The notes below the pieces were generated by a model, which was not told where the DNA came from, did not search any database, and saw only the letters and a list, made by a program, of their open reading frames with translations. 41,238 nucleotides of DNA from contig JACOVP010000020.1 in assembly GCA_016177265.1 (NCBI GenBank), forward strand, positions 1 to 41,238. The letters run 5' to 3'. This DNA is from Candidatus Woesearchaeota archaeon. Lineage in GTDB: Archaea; Nanobdellota; Nanobdellia; SCGC-AAA011-G17; UBA489. The position numbers and the translations under genes are program-made. How positions within the stretch are numbered: position 1 is the stretch's first letter; each line of letters begins with the position of its first letter. Positions 7,246 through 15,897 of this stretch are shown piece by piece.

Positions 7246-8033
7246 GGCTCATTAATGCTCCTGAAATAGTTGCTGACAATCTGTTTGTCTTCGTCATTAA
7301 TCTTTTCTTTGGAGGTTTCACTGCCAAGAGCTTCACGATTGCCCTCGCCTGCTGTTGTTCCTTTAAATGTTTTTCCTTCTTTCTCGCGATTATAGTTTTT
7401 CACATCAACCAGCCCCAGCATTTGATTGAGCTCAATAAGCTCCTCCTTGCCGCCATACTTGATCTGCTCCTCTTCCCCATAGAGATCTTCAGTTGTTTCT
7501 TCACCAAAAAAGGAAACCTCTGTCAAATTTGCTGCCTTAGCAAAAAAGCCAGTCACTGGTGAGATGCCATCCTGAAGCGCAGGAAGAACGTTGTCAAAAT
7601 GGATGCTGTTGAGAGAAAAGAACACCACAAGGAAGCACAGCCCAAAAAGAGCCGTAATCTTGGAAACCGCCTGTTTTTTGTTCATGATTTTAGCAGCACT
7701 CACTTGCTGGAGCCGTTCAAGCACATCGTGATGCAAGTCAACTGCCAGCTCATCGTCACGGTCAACATTGTCAGCAGATGTTCGCAAGCGCCATTCAAGA
7801 TCCGGGACTTTCTTCTCGACATCGTAGTAGCCAACGTTCTTCATACCTCGATAGGTGTTCAACGTCAAAAAAGCAAGGAAAGGAACTAAAGCGTAAATCC
7901 AGGGGAGCTTGAAGAAAAAGAAGAGCAGAGTAAACAGCAGAAGGATCAGTAAAGAGTTGATGAAGCTATTAAAGAAGCTCACAAAAAAGAGGATCTGCTT
8001 CACTTGCCGCAATGCATGCTTAATAATATCCAT
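7242..8033 (-). CDS. Membrane protein of the MoxR/vWA operon
   Basis: The 263-residue protein has two closely spaced N-terminal membrane helices (about residues 15-60, FFVSFFNSFINSLLILLLFTLLFFFF and ALVPFLAFLTLNTY), a charged helical region (VEKKVPDLEWRLRTSADNVDRDDELAVDLHHDVLERL), and a third helix ALFGLCFLVVFFSLNS around 130-145. A long acidic, disorder-prone tail follows, probably outside the membrane. The position, between the coiled-coil protein and MoxR, recalls membrane proteins of bacterial Bat operons, but I cannot assign it to a Bat family. It ends in ATGA overlap with the MoxR gene. Confidence 0.7.
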   Translation of the reverse strand: MDIIKHALRQVKQILFFVSFFNSFINSLLILLLFTLLFFFFKLPWIYALVPFLAFLTLNTYRGMKNVGYYDVEKKVPDLEWRLRTSADNVDRDDELAVDLHHDVLERLQQVSAAKIMNKKQAVSKITALFGLCFLVVFFSLNSIHFDNVLPALQDGISPVTGFFAKAANLTEVSFFGEETTEDLYGEEEQIKYGGKEELIELNQMLGLVDVKNYNREKEGKTFKGTTAGEGNREALGSETSKEKINDEDKQIVSNYFRSINEP

Positions 8034-8042
8034 CGTCCATGC

Positions 8043-8618
8043 TCAGTCACACACGCTTAGGTTCTCGTTTAATTCATCTTCGATGCAATTTTTCCATTTC
8101 GCAATTTCACGTTTTTGGTCGCTCACCGTTTTTGTCAGGTTATCCAGCTCATCTCTTTTCGCCGCGATATCTGCTTCAAGCGTCTTGATCTCGTTTTTGA
8201 GATATTCAATTTCTGCTTCCAGTCTATCCTGATCCTTCAGAAAGTCTTTTTCTGATGTCTCTTTGTCCTTGAGGAGTGTTTTTGTCTCATTCAGGTCCTG
8301 GAGTTTTTCTTGCAGTTCAGTTTCAAGCGTTTCAAGTTTGTCAACTTTCTCTTGATACTCATCGTTAATGCTCGTAAATTGACTTCTGTAGTAGAAGCTG
8401 AGCACTATCAGGACAACAACACAGACCAGCAAGATGCCAATGAAAAGAAACTCTCTGCCGCTACGGAGTGGGGAATAGACGTTCTGATGCGAAGGGGTAG
8501 TTTTTGGCTTTAATGAGTCTGTAGCAACGTTCTCATGTTTCAGCTGTTCCAGAGCTCTAGTAACTTCCTCAAGCTTTTTTTGGCGGCGCTGTAACATATA
8601 GTCTTTGATAATGCCCAT
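8043..8618 (-). CDS. Single-pass membrane coiled-coil protein
   Basis: From the ATG at 8618 the protein has 191 residues (a TTG at 8627 is an alternative start). A basic cytoplasmic N-terminus with a short coil (MLQRRQKKLEEVTRALEQL) leads to one membrane helix FLFIGILLVCVVVLIVLSFYY, then about 110 residues of continuous coiled coil rich in Leu, Glu, Lys and Asp. The tail ends KNCIEDELNENLSVCD with two Cys residues that could form a disulfide. It is inside the MoxR operon and could bridge the vWA membrane proteins and an outer partner; that role is inference. No enzyme motif is visible. Confidence 0.7.
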   Translation of the reverse strand: MGIIKDYMLQRRQKKLEEVTRALEQLKHENVATDSLKPKTTPSHQNVYSPLRSGREFLFIGILLVCVVVLIVLSFYYRSQFTSINDEYQEKVDKLETLETELQEKLQDLNETKTLLKDKETSEKDFLKDQDRLEAEIEYLKNEIKTLEADIAAKRDELDNLTKTVSDQKREIAKWKNCIEDELNENLSVCD

Positions 8619-8651
8619 AGCCTGCAAAACACCATTGCTTATTTAAATAGT

Positions 8652-11093
8652 TTATTGTCTTCCAGCCCTCCTCAGGTAGATTTCGAAGAGGAAAACAAGG
8701 AGTGCTAGGAGAATGAATGGCCAGCGATAGTACCAGCGCTTGAACACGGGTCGCTCTGCCTGTGTTTTCACTGCTGCAATGATTTCTGCAATCTGGTCTT
8801 CAGAAAACAGTTGGCCACCCGTTGCCTTCGTAATCTCTTCCAGCTCAGAGTTAAAACCAATCCCTTCTAGCTCTTTGTTATAGTTGACTGCAAACTCCGT
8901 GCCTAAAATGCTCTGGAATCCCAGCTGTGTTGGGGTGAGCATAGCAGCATATAACTGGTCATCCCGTTTGTAAAACGTCAATCCTTCAGCAATCGGTTGT
9001 TGTTGTGCCTTGACTTTTACTTCAGTGCTGCGCTTGATATTGGTGTCTTGTACTGAAACATAATACTCGCTTTTCCGCTCAGGATCGCCAATCAGCCAAT
9101 TCAATGTTCTGGTATAAAGCAAAGAATTTTCTCCATCGAGCAGTTCTCCCCCCCAGGCACTGCCATCATCCGTAGCCAAAATTCCCACACGGCCAACCCC
9201 ATAGCGCCACACAGTTAATAAGGGTTCTCCAGAGTCCGTTGCCACTAAATGAGACGCAGTAGACTTGGGGATAACATTGTTGAAGCCAGTCACGTGTGCA
9301 CTCAGTTCTAAATTTTGTGTGATGAAATGTCCTTCATCGAGAACTGTAGCAGTATAAGTATCTTTGTCATTATCTTTCTCTCCACCGCCAAAAAGAACTT
9401 TGACTTTCTGTGGCGTTTTTTCTCCAGTGAAGTAAGCTCCACCACCAGCTAAAGCTATACTCTTAATGGCATCGGGACCATACATTTCTGAAGGTTGGAC
9501 AATACAATCTCCGCGAGCATTGAAACGAATGCAAGCATTGCGATCGCCTACACCTACACCATAAATTTTAATGCCTTGTTCTTGTGCTGCAGCTGCTAAA
9601 GACTTTCCGTAACCAATACCCGCTGATCTTCCATCAGAAATAAAAATAATATTTTTGCCACCGGAAACACCTTCCAACATTTTGATAGCCGCTTCAAGAC
9701 CAATAGGAATATACGAGTTGCCATATTGAGGATCCAAACTACGAATTTTTTGCATTAAATCATCACGTTTATCTCCTAACGGAGAAATTTCTGATATAAT
9801 ATAAGGCTTGTCAACAAAACCAACAAAACCAACTTGACTACTGTCTCTGATATTTTCTATAACACTTAATGCAATAGCTTTTTGTACTTGAGCATAATAG
9901 CCTTGACCATAGGAGGTTTCCACAGAACTTCTAGACAGGTCAGTCGCTATAACAATATTCACCATGCCCTCCTCTTTTTCCTCTGCGACAGCAACAAACG
10001 CGGGCAGCAGCTCCTCCAGTTTTGTTCCCTTATAATCTCCCTTGTCAAACGACGCCTCTCCGCCTATAAACAAAACCCCATTGTCATCCGAGAGGTAGTT
10101 TTTGAGCAGGGGTAAATCGAGTTCTAGAGCGCCAAAGGGAATATTATCGATCACAGCAGCATAGAAACGATTTTTGTCAAGATTCTGGAGATTAGAAACG
10201 ACTTTTACATCATACAGTTGTTGTAGTAAGGGGAGCAGTGGAGATTCTTGCTGGGTAACGAAGAGCACGGATGGTTTCGGAATAACCTTAACTGTTTTAT
10301 AATACTTATTGTTCTCTGAAAAATAACCTTGTTCATTAAGGAGCGCAGTAATGCGGTGTGCTCCCTCAGAAAAGGTCTGGGAGAAAGAGAGTTCTCTGTC
10401 ACTAGTATACACATCAATAATCTTTTTGCCATCAATATCAACAAGCACATGTTTTGCTTCTTTCGCACCAGTCCCACGAACATAAACAGTGAAGAGATTC
10501 TTAATACCAGCCGACACTTTATCAGGGCCAGTAACTATAATGGATGCATCATGCTGCTGAGGGGGGAGCAGAAGCGCATGAATGGATGCATTGACTTTTG
10601 TTGCTTGTAACACGACGCTCTGCAACTCTGGGCCAACATTGTTGTACCCATCAGTGACAAGGAGGAGATTTTTTCCCTCCTGGAGTTGCTCAAGGAGCGA
10701 ATCACTTAATGGTGTCTTGCTCTCGTCACCAATAACCTGCTTGTGCACTTTGATGTAGTCAGAAAGGCGCTCTTCAAGTCGCTCCGCAGTTTGGGTGTCA
10801 AAGACCTGGAAAGACGTGGAATTGTCTGCAAGGAGCGTAAGAGAGTAATCCCCCTTGACGAGGCGCTCTCGCAGGACAAAAGGCGATGCCAGGGCTAAGA
10901 TAATGCAGAGAAGAATAATGCTTCTGGTCAATAGGATTGTTCTGCGGCGGCGTCGGAGAAGAGGGAGATGATCTGGATGTGAGCGAACAAACGTCAAGTG
11001 CAGCAACAGAAATACGAAAAGAAGAACAGGAATAATCCAGAGAAGCATAAGGGGATTTTCAAAATAATTGGCAATACTATTGAGTGACACCAC
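8652..11093 (-). CDS. Large membrane protein with two vWA-like motifs, BatA-related
   Basis: The 813-residue protein begins with GTG at 11093 and has two N-terminal membrane helices (about 14-33 and 53-72) around a basic loop LLRRRRRT, then a vWA-like domain with D90-x-S92-x-S94. A Rossmann-like segment (PSVLFVTQQESPLLPLL to GVLFIGGEASF, 274-350) resembles the class I amidotransferase-like domain found in this family. A second vWA domain follows with D385-x-S387-x-S389 (IATDLSRSS) and NIIFISDGRS. A C-terminal helix WPFILLALLVFLFEIYL ends at RRAGRQ. Most of the protein should be outside, anchored at both ends. Its start shares one base with the stop of the preceding vWA gene. Confidence 0.8.
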   Translation of the reverse strand: MVSLNSIANYFENPLMLLWIIPVLLFVFLLLHLTFVRSHPDHLPLLRRRRRTILLTRSIILLCIILALASPFVLRERLVKGDYSLTLLADNSTSFQVFDTQTAERLEERLSDYIKVHKQVIGDESKTPLSDSLLEQLQEGKNLLLVTDGYNNVGPELQSVVLQATKVNASIHALLLPPQQHDASIIVTGPDKVSAGIKNLFTVYVRGTGAKEAKHVLVDIDGKKIIDVYTSDRELSFSQTFSEGAHRITALLNEQGYFSENNKYYKTVKVIPKPSVLFVTQQESPLLPLLQQLYDVKVVSNLQNLDKNRFYAAVIDNIPFGALELDLPLLKNYLSDDNGVLFIGGEASFDKGDYKGTKLEELLPAFVAVAEEKEEGMVNIVIATDLSRSSVETSYGQGYYAQVQKAIALSVIENIRDSSQVGFVGFVDKPYIISEISPLGDKRDDLMQKIRSLDPQYGNSYIPIGLEAAIKMLEGVSGGKNIIFISDGRSAGIGYGKSLAAAAQEQGIKIYGVGVGDRNACIRFNARGDCIVQPSEMYGPDAIKSIALAGGGAYFTGEKTPQKVKVLFGGGEKDNDKDTYTATVLDEGHFITQNLELSAHVTGFNNVIPKSTASHLVATDSGEPLLTVWRYGVGRVGILATDDGSAWGGELLDGENSLLYTRTLNWLIGDPERKSEYYVSVQDTNIKRSTEVKVKAQQQPIAEGLTFYKRDDQLYAAMLTPTQLGFQSILGTEFAVNYNKELEGIGFNSELEEITKATGGQLFSEDQIAEIIAAVKTQAERPVFKRWYYRWPFILLALLVFLFEIYLRRAGRQ

Positions 11094-12883
11094 TATACTT
11101 CACCTCGGAATTTCATAAGAAGCAGTTCTAGGAGCAATAAAATGCCTGCAGCAAAAAGAATCAGTTTTTCAAGACTGTATTTTGATGTTTCTGCAAATGC
11201 AGTTTCCAGGGCAGATGATGCTAAAGAGGCTTCATTACTGACAGCATCAACATCGGATTCTGTCTCATCTGCTAGAGTAACAGCAATAATTTTCTCATCG
11301 ATGGTATAGAGACCAATTTCATCAAAGAGAACAGTCGTGGTTGTTAGTTTCTTCGATGGTGTTCTAATTTCTTTCTTCGATGGTAATGATAAGATGCTTC
11401 CACTGTCAACATTGAAGTCACTAAGAGTGCCCTGCCCCGCTAAGTAGCGTATGGCATTGGTCCAGAAAATCGGATAAGATGGCTGCAGTACAAAATCACT
11501 TTCCTCCTCAATGAGGCCATAGTAAATAATCTTGCCCATGCCTAAAGGATAAACAGTCAGCACAGAGGAATTATGCGCAGTTGCAAGTATCAACCCTTGT
11601 TCATTTTTGGTCGAGAAGTAACGGCGAACGTCGCCAAAGAGAATATCTTTCGTCAATTTTGTTAGTTGCGCGATTTCGACAATCGCATCGTATTCATAAG
11701 TAGACAGCTCAAGGGGGAGAAGTTCACCATAATCAATAACATTTGACGCTGGTTCTGCATGGATAACTAATCCTTTTCCTTCTTCAACTTCTCGAGTAAG
11801 TGTGGCAAGCACATCGTTTCCAATTTTTCCTTTAATGGTATGGAGCGCATAGACATCAAATGCTCCTTTCGGTAGGGTCCTTGTCGATGTCACGGTAACG
11901 TCAACTTTGCCAGATGACTGCAGGGCCGCCTTCAGATACTTCGATTCCTTGTCCGTAATCAAGAGCACAGAAATGCGCTTTCGTTCAGGAACGCTGAGGT
12001 AAGCAACATTATCCACAAGGAAATCATCTTCTTCTGCAAGGCTGACTTCAGTAACGCCAGTGTATGTTTTAAAGGAGTAGGGTTCAATAAACAGTGGTTT
12101 GATGGATACGCTTTTAGGTTCACCATTGACGGAAAATGCCACCTGCTCTTCACGGTCGCCATAATTCTTGAAATAGACTGTGCTTGATGATTCATCAACA
12201 CGCACATCAACAATGCCTATATTATGGTGTTGCTTCTGGTCTTTCACAGAAAGGAACTCGGGCACAATGTTTTTTGCTTGCAAAGCATTTTTTGCAGCTG
12301 CAATACTGACTCCTTCTGTCGGAATAAAGTCACTCACGACAAAAACCTGTGTGTCTTCTCCTTTGACATAGTTGCTTGCAAGGGCGAGCGCATCACCGAT
12401 ATTGGATCGACCAGCAGTGACCTTCAGATGTTTCAGAAATTGTGCAGCATCGCGTTTGGAAATATCTTCCGCACCAACACGAGGCGTATTGCTTATGAGG
12501 ATAAAGGTATTTGTTCTTCCTAGCCGTTCTTGCACGAGGTCAAGTGCCTCAGAAAAACGATCATCCACTTGCATGCTGGCGCTGACGTCAAGAACAAAGA
12601 CAGCATGATCAACCAAGATGTTACTGCCAAAACTAGTAAAGGGATCAACAAAATAGAGTGCTAGCAGACTAAGAATCAACAGCTGCAGCAGAAAAAAAAT
12701 GTCGAAGCGGAAGCGTTTCAGAAAGGAGCGTTCTTTGTCGACATACCGTGACTTCATAAAGAACATCAACGAAGGAACTTCCAGTTCTTGTGGCTTTGGT
12801 CTGATGAGGTAGAGAAGAAGAAAAGGAAGCAGACTCAAAAATGCAAGCCATCCTAAAGGATTTTCCCAGCCGAGCAAAACCAT
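11093..12883 (-). CDS. BatA-like membrane protein with vWA domain
   Basis: The 596-residue protein opens with the BatA N-terminal pattern: WENPLGWLAFLSLLPFLLLYLIRPKP, a loop with EVPSLMFF, then FDIFFLLQLLILSLLALYF. The vWA domain follows with an intact metal site D99-x-S101-x-S103 in VFVLDVSASM and a VFVVSDF strand. A later region (SVLLITDKESKYLKAAL) looks amidotransferase-like, and a C-terminal membrane helix LILFAAGILLLLELLLM ends the protein. BatA-type proteins work with MoxR and DUF58 partners, as here. AGGA precedes the ATG at 12883, which lies 53 nt after the stop of the winged-helix gene. Confidence 0.82.
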   Translation of the reverse strand: MVLLGWENPLGWLAFLSLLPFLLLYLIRPKPQELEVPSLMFFMKSRYVDKERSFLKRFRFDIFFLLQLLILSLLALYFVDPFTSFGSNILVDHAVFVLDVSASMQVDDRFSEALDLVQERLGRTNTFILISNTPRVGAEDISKRDAAQFLKHLKVTAGRSNIGDALALASNYVKGEDTQVFVVSDFIPTEGVSIAAAKNALQAKNIVPEFLSVKDQKQHHNIGIVDVRVDESSSTVYFKNYGDREEQVAFSVNGEPKSVSIKPLFIEPYSFKTYTGVTEVSLAEEDDFLVDNVAYLSVPERKRISVLLITDKESKYLKAALQSSGKVDVTVTSTRTLPKGAFDVYALHTIKGKIGNDVLATLTREVEEGKGLVIHAEPASNVIDYGELLPLELSTYEYDAIVEIAQLTKLTKDILFGDVRRYFSTKNEQGLILATAHNSSVLTVYPLGMGKIIYYGLIEEESDFVLQPSYPIFWTNAIRYLAGQGTLSDFNVDSGSILSLPSKKEIRTPSKKLTTTTVLFDEIGLYTIDEKIIAVTLADETESDVDAVSNEASLASSALETAFAETSKYSLEKLILFAAGILLLLELLLMKFRGEV

Positions 12884-12936
12884 ATTCCTGTCGAGTGAGA
12901 GCTACTTTAAATAAGTTTGGGAGAAAAGAAGAAACG

Positions 12937-13212
12937 TTAGAGCAAATCCCGGATTTTTTCAATATGCTCTGCTATTCTTTGACCATTCTCTGTGAGTTTG
13001 ATAGTTTTAATGCGACCTTGCTTTTCAAAGTTGACCAGGTCAGCATCTTGCATTTGCTGTAAAATTTTAACCGCATGGGAGTAAGTGCAATCAACTTCTT
13101 TGGCAAGGACAGAACCGTAGCGATTTTTGACGCCGTTGCGTAAAGCGACTAGCATCATAGCTGGCTTTCGCCTGAAGAAAACCTCAAAAATGTCCTTGTC
13201 TTTCTTCTTCAT
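12937..13212 (-). CDS. Winged-helix transcriptional regulator
   Basis: The 91-residue protein is a compact MarR/ArsR-type winged helix: an N-terminal helix (KPAMMLVALRNGVKNRYGSVLAKEV), recognition region DCTYSHAVKILQQMQDADLV, a wing NFEKQGRIKTIKLTENGQRIAE and a final dimer-forming helix. It is the first gene of the MoxR/vWA operon and probably controls it. A G-run (GGGGGG, 13220-13225, minus strand) acts as a probable ribosome-binding site before the ATG at 13212, and a TATA-like TTTAAAC lies around 13271-13277, so this mRNA has a leader. The signal it senses is unknown. Confidence 0.75.
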   Translation of the reverse strand: MKKKDKDIFEVFFRRKPAMMLVALRNGVKNRYGSVLAKEVDCTYSHAVKILQQMQDADLVNFEKQGRIKTIKLTENGQRIAEHIEKIRDLL

Positions 13213-13384
13213 GTATAACCCCCCGATGAGTGAAATACTGTCGGATAGAAAAATCCAGCATGATGAGCTATTTAAACTTTTGCTTTTGCTACATATATCT
13301 TTTAACAGAGAGGTTATAATATAGCAATAAAAGAATATACTAAAGATTATGACTTTTGCTTAATACTTTTGCACAAACACAACC

Positions 13385-13394
13385 TTTATATAAA
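13385..13394 (+). promoter_or_regulatory. TATA box of serS
   Basis: TTTATATAAA lies 21-30 nt before the ATG at 13415, typical of leaderless archaeal transcription. Confidence 0.6.
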
Positions 13395-13414
13395 TTCTTC
13401 TTGCTATCAAAGGC

Positions 13415-14698
13415 ATGCTGGACATCAAATTCCTTCGCGATAATCCTCAACTCGTGAAGGAGAACCTGAAAAAACGAGGTCAATCTGAAAAAATCCCCTG
13501 GGTTGATCAGCTCATAAAGGAGTACAAAGAATACCTAGATCTCAAGCAGGAAGCTGAACAATTACGGCATAAGCGCAACATCCTCTCTCAAGACATTAAT
13601 AAATTGCAGAAAGAAGGCAAAGACATCCAGGCAAAAGTCAAGGACGTTCGTGAAATTCCAGAGTTGATTAAGAAATTGGAAGGGCGGCAAGACCAATTAG
13701 AGCAAAGCATCAACACTAAACTGCTTAGTATCCCCAACATCCTCCATAAAGCTGTTCCTCTGGGCAAAGATGAGAAAGACAATAGAGTGATCAAGCGGTG
13801 GGGAAAACCCGTAAAACCGAAGTTTGAACTCATCAATCATGCAGAATTAATGGAGAAACTGAATCTCGCAGATTTTGAAACAGCGCGCAAAAATAGTGGT
13901 CAGGGATTTAATTATTTGATAGGTGCCATGGCATTGCTAGATTTGGCCATCCAGAGGTACGGTATGGAATTTGCCATCAGGAATAAATTTGTTCCTGTGA
14001 TTCCGCCCATGCTCCTGCACCATGAAGCATTGCTCGGTGCCTTAAGTGGACTAAAAGATTTCGAAGACGTCATCTACAAGATTGAAAAGGAAGATCTCTA
14101 TCTCATCGGAACTGCAGAACATCCCCTAGTAACCATGCATCGCGATAAAACATTCCAGGAGAAAGAACTGCCTTTGAAGTATTGTGCCGTCAGTCCTTGT
14201 TTCAGGAAAGAGATAGGCGGTCATGGTGTCGACATGAAGGGTTTGTTTAGGATGCACCAATTTAATAAAGTCGAGCAAGTGGTGTTTAGCAAGCCAGAAG
14301 ATTCCTATAAGCTCATGGAGTTCATGCAAAAAATAACTGAAAAGTTCTTCCAAAGCTTGAAGATTCCTTATCGAGTTGTCGAAATTTGTTCAGGTGATCT
14401 GGGTGCAAAATTCAGCAAACAATGGGATATTGAAGCATGGTTCCCACGGCAGAATGCCTATCGTGAAATCACATCAGCAGGCAATTGCACTGACTATCAA
14501 GCTCGGGCGCTAAACATTAAATACAGCAATAAAAAACAAGAAAAACAATATGTACATATTCTCAACAATACTATGGTAGCAACATCACGGGCTATGGTTG
14601 CTATTCTAGAGAATTATCAGCAAAAAGATGGTTCGATTAAGATTCCAATAGTCTTGCAGAAATATATGTTCGGCTTGAAAAAAATACCTGCTAAATAA
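13415..14698 (+). CDS. serS: Seryl-tRNA synthetase (bacterial/eukaryote-type)
   Basis: The 427-residue enzyme charges tRNA-Ser with serine. Residues 1-105 are the N-terminal antiparallel coiled coil that grips the tRNA (MLDIKFLRDNPQLVKENL, then EAEQLRHKRNILSQDI). The class II core has TAEHPL (233-238), motif 2 with FRKEIGGHG (263-271) and RMHQFNKVE, and motif 3 NNTMVATSRAMVAILENYQ with Arg392. Length and architecture are those of the common SerRS, not the zinc-dependent methanogen form. It ends directly against the convergent gene at 14699. Confidence 0.95.
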   Translation: MLDIKFLRDNPQLVKENLKKRGQSEKIPWVDQLIKEYKEYLDLKQEAEQLRHKRNILSQDINKLQKEGKDIQAKVKDVREIPELIKKLEGRQDQLEQSINTKLLSIPNILHKAVPLGKDEKDNRVIKRWGKPVKPKFELINHAELMEKLNLADFETARKNSGQGFNYLIGAMALLDLAIQRYGMEFAIRNKFVPVIPPMLLHHEALLGALSGLKDFEDVIYKIEKEDLYLIGTAEHPLVTMHRDKTFQEKELPLKYCAVSPCFRKEIGGHGVDMKGLFRMHQFNKVEQVVFSKPEDSYKLMEFMQKITEKFFQSLKIPYRVVEICSGDLGAKFSKQWDIEAWFPRQNAYREITSAGNCTDYQARALNIKYSNKKQEKQYVHILNNTMVATSRAMVAILENYQQKDGSIKIPIVLQKYMFGLKKIPAK

Positions 14699-14962
14699 TT
14701 ACGGTGCTACAACCTTAACACCGACGTGGAATTGGGCGCTGGCGCCTGCTTCTTGTTGGGCAGATTGATTTCGCTCTGTTTGTTCTACTAGACCTTGTTG
14801 CTGGACTACGGCATTCCCTGTCAAAGGAGTAGTCTGCTGTTGACCTTCACGAACAGCAAAGCCCGTCAGGGAACCGCTGGGGGAGTCAAAAGACTGAAAC
14901 AGGAGAAGAATGCCTGCAAACAAGAGAAGAGCTAGGCTGACATAGAGGAGTTCCCGAAACAT
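14699..14962 (-). CDS. Small single-pass membrane protein
   Basis: The protein has 87 residues from the ATG at 14962 (a TTG four codons upstream is less likely, since a TATA box lies 24-31 nt before 14962). It begins MFRELLYVSLALLLFAGILLLFQSF, a signal anchor, followed by SLTGFAV and LTGNAVV. Such TGFAV/TGNAV segments after a membrane helix are frequent in Woesearchaeota-type membrane proteins. The rest is Gln-rich and probably extracellular. It is divergent from the surface-protein operon, and the two promoters flank the 52-bp repeat array, so the two may be co-regulated. Function unknown. Confidence 0.65.
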   Translation of the reverse strand: MFRELLYVSLALLLFAGILLLFQSFDSPSGSLTGFAVREGQQQTTPLTGNAVVQQQGLVEQTERNQSAQQEAGASAQFHVGVKVVAP

Positions 14963-14985
14963 GGCATGAAACAAAAAAGAGAACC

Positions 14986-14993
14986 TTATATAG
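14986..14993 (-). promoter_or_regulatory. TATA box for the gene at 14962
   Basis: On the minus strand the sequence reads CTATATAAGG, 24-31 nt before the ATG at 14962. The first array motif begins 18 bp further upstream, at 15011. Confidence 0.55.
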
Positions 14994-15010
14994 TTTCACC
15001 TTTTGTAAAT

Positions 15011-15289
15011 TACTTACTATAGACGTAAAAAAACTTATTTTATATGTGGAATACAATAAAAATACTTACTGAATACGAATAACTACTGCTAAAAATAAAT
15101 GGAATACATAAATAAACATACTATAGACGTAAAAAAACCTAATATAGCATAAAATCAAGAGTTAATTCCTTACTATAAACGTAAATTAACTGCCATATAG
15201 TGCTAGCAATCTTAAAATATACTTACTATTAACGTAATAATACTAATAAAAAGGGAAAAAAGAAGAGAATTTACCTACAAAACACGTAA
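15011..15289 (+). repeat. Six-copy 18-bp motif array with a 52-bp period
   Basis: Copies start at 15011, 15063, 15115, 15167, 15220 and 15272. Five of the six share most of the consensus TACTTACTATAGACGTAA; copies at 15011 and 15115 agree in ACTATAGACGTAA, 15167 has A for G, 15220 has TA, and 15063 and 15272 are the most divergent. The steps are 52, 52, 52, 53 and 52 bp. The core is an imperfect dyad TTAC-N7-GTAA. The 34-bp spacers are AT-rich and unrelated. The array fills the space between two divergent TATA boxes, so an operator or chromatin-organising site is likely. It is not a CRISPR: repeats are short and degenerate. Confidence 0.85.
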
Positions 15290-15301
15290 TTATACATAAT
15301 C

Positions 15302-15309
15302 TTTATATA
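15302..15309 (+). promoter_or_regulatory. TATA box of the surface-protein operon
   Basis: TTTATATA lies 28-35 nt before the ATG at 15337. The sixth array motif ends 12 bp upstream, close to where the BRE and TFB would bind, so a protein on that motif should influence initiation. Confidence 0.6.
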
Positions 15310-15336
15310 GAGGAACTAGCTCTCTCCAGCCGTTAG

Positions 15337-15897
15337 ATGGAAAGGCAACGCAGAAACCCACTCAGAAAGAAAGAGGCAGAACAGGAAAAGCCAGAGAGTT
15401 TTCTCAAGAAATTGCAGACTGAAGAGCGCATTACTCTAGAACGCATCAAGGAACTGCTCCATCTGCTCCGGGCAAAATACGCACTTACCACTAGGGAACT
15501 TATCCATTTGCTCGATGATAAGGATGTGCTTGTTCCCTTCTCTATCTTTACAAAAAAACTCAGCATCCTTGAAGCTATTGCAAAATATCTCAAGGAAGAG
15601 CTGCAATTGTCGTTTCATCAGATTGGTTCGTTGCTCAACCGCAATGAACGAAATATTTGGCACACCTACAGCAATACAAAGAAAAAATATGCTGCTCGCT
15701 TATCCATAACAGCTTCACGATATTTTTTTCCACTGTCTATTTTCCAAAATAATCTGAGCATTCTAGAAAATCTAGTTGTCTATGCGAAGGACGAACTCAA
15801 TTTGTCTTATCATCAAATTGCAGTATTGACAGAACGTAATGATCGTACTATCTGGACCATGTACCAACGTGCAAAGAAGAAGGTGGCGCAACAATGA
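15337..15897 (+). CDS. Protein with duplicated HTH-like units, putative regulator
   Basis: The 186-residue protein has a basic N-terminus and two closely similar units 65 residues apart. Unit A (66-119) runs VPFSIFTKKLSILEAIAKYL, ELQLSFHQIGSLLNRNERNIW, KKKYA; unit B (131-185) runs FPLSIFQNNLSILENLVVYA, ELNLSYHQIAVLTERNDRTIW, KKKVA. The L-S-[FY]-H-Q-I-x2-L-x2-R-N-[ED]-R-x-I-W pattern resembles the HTH of sigma region 4 type. A weaker related helix pair (KYALTTRELIHLLDD) precedes unit A. It is the first gene after the repeat array and overlaps the next gene by ATGA. Binding to the array is inferred from position and from the repeated architecture. Confidence 0.65.
   Translation: MERQRRNPLRKKEAEQEKPESFLKKLQTEERITLERIKELLHLLRAKYALTTRELIHLLDDKDVLVPFSIFTKKLSILEAIAKYLKEELQLSFHQIGSLLNRNERNIWHTYSNTKKKYAARLSITASRYFFPLSIFQNNLSILENLVVYAKDELNLSYHQIAVLTERNDRTIWTMYQRAKKKVAQQ

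Noticed and set aside
15011..15289. CRISPR array
   Set aside because: Repeats are only about 18 bp and degenerate (two of six strongly), spacers are AT-rich, and no cas gene is in the window.
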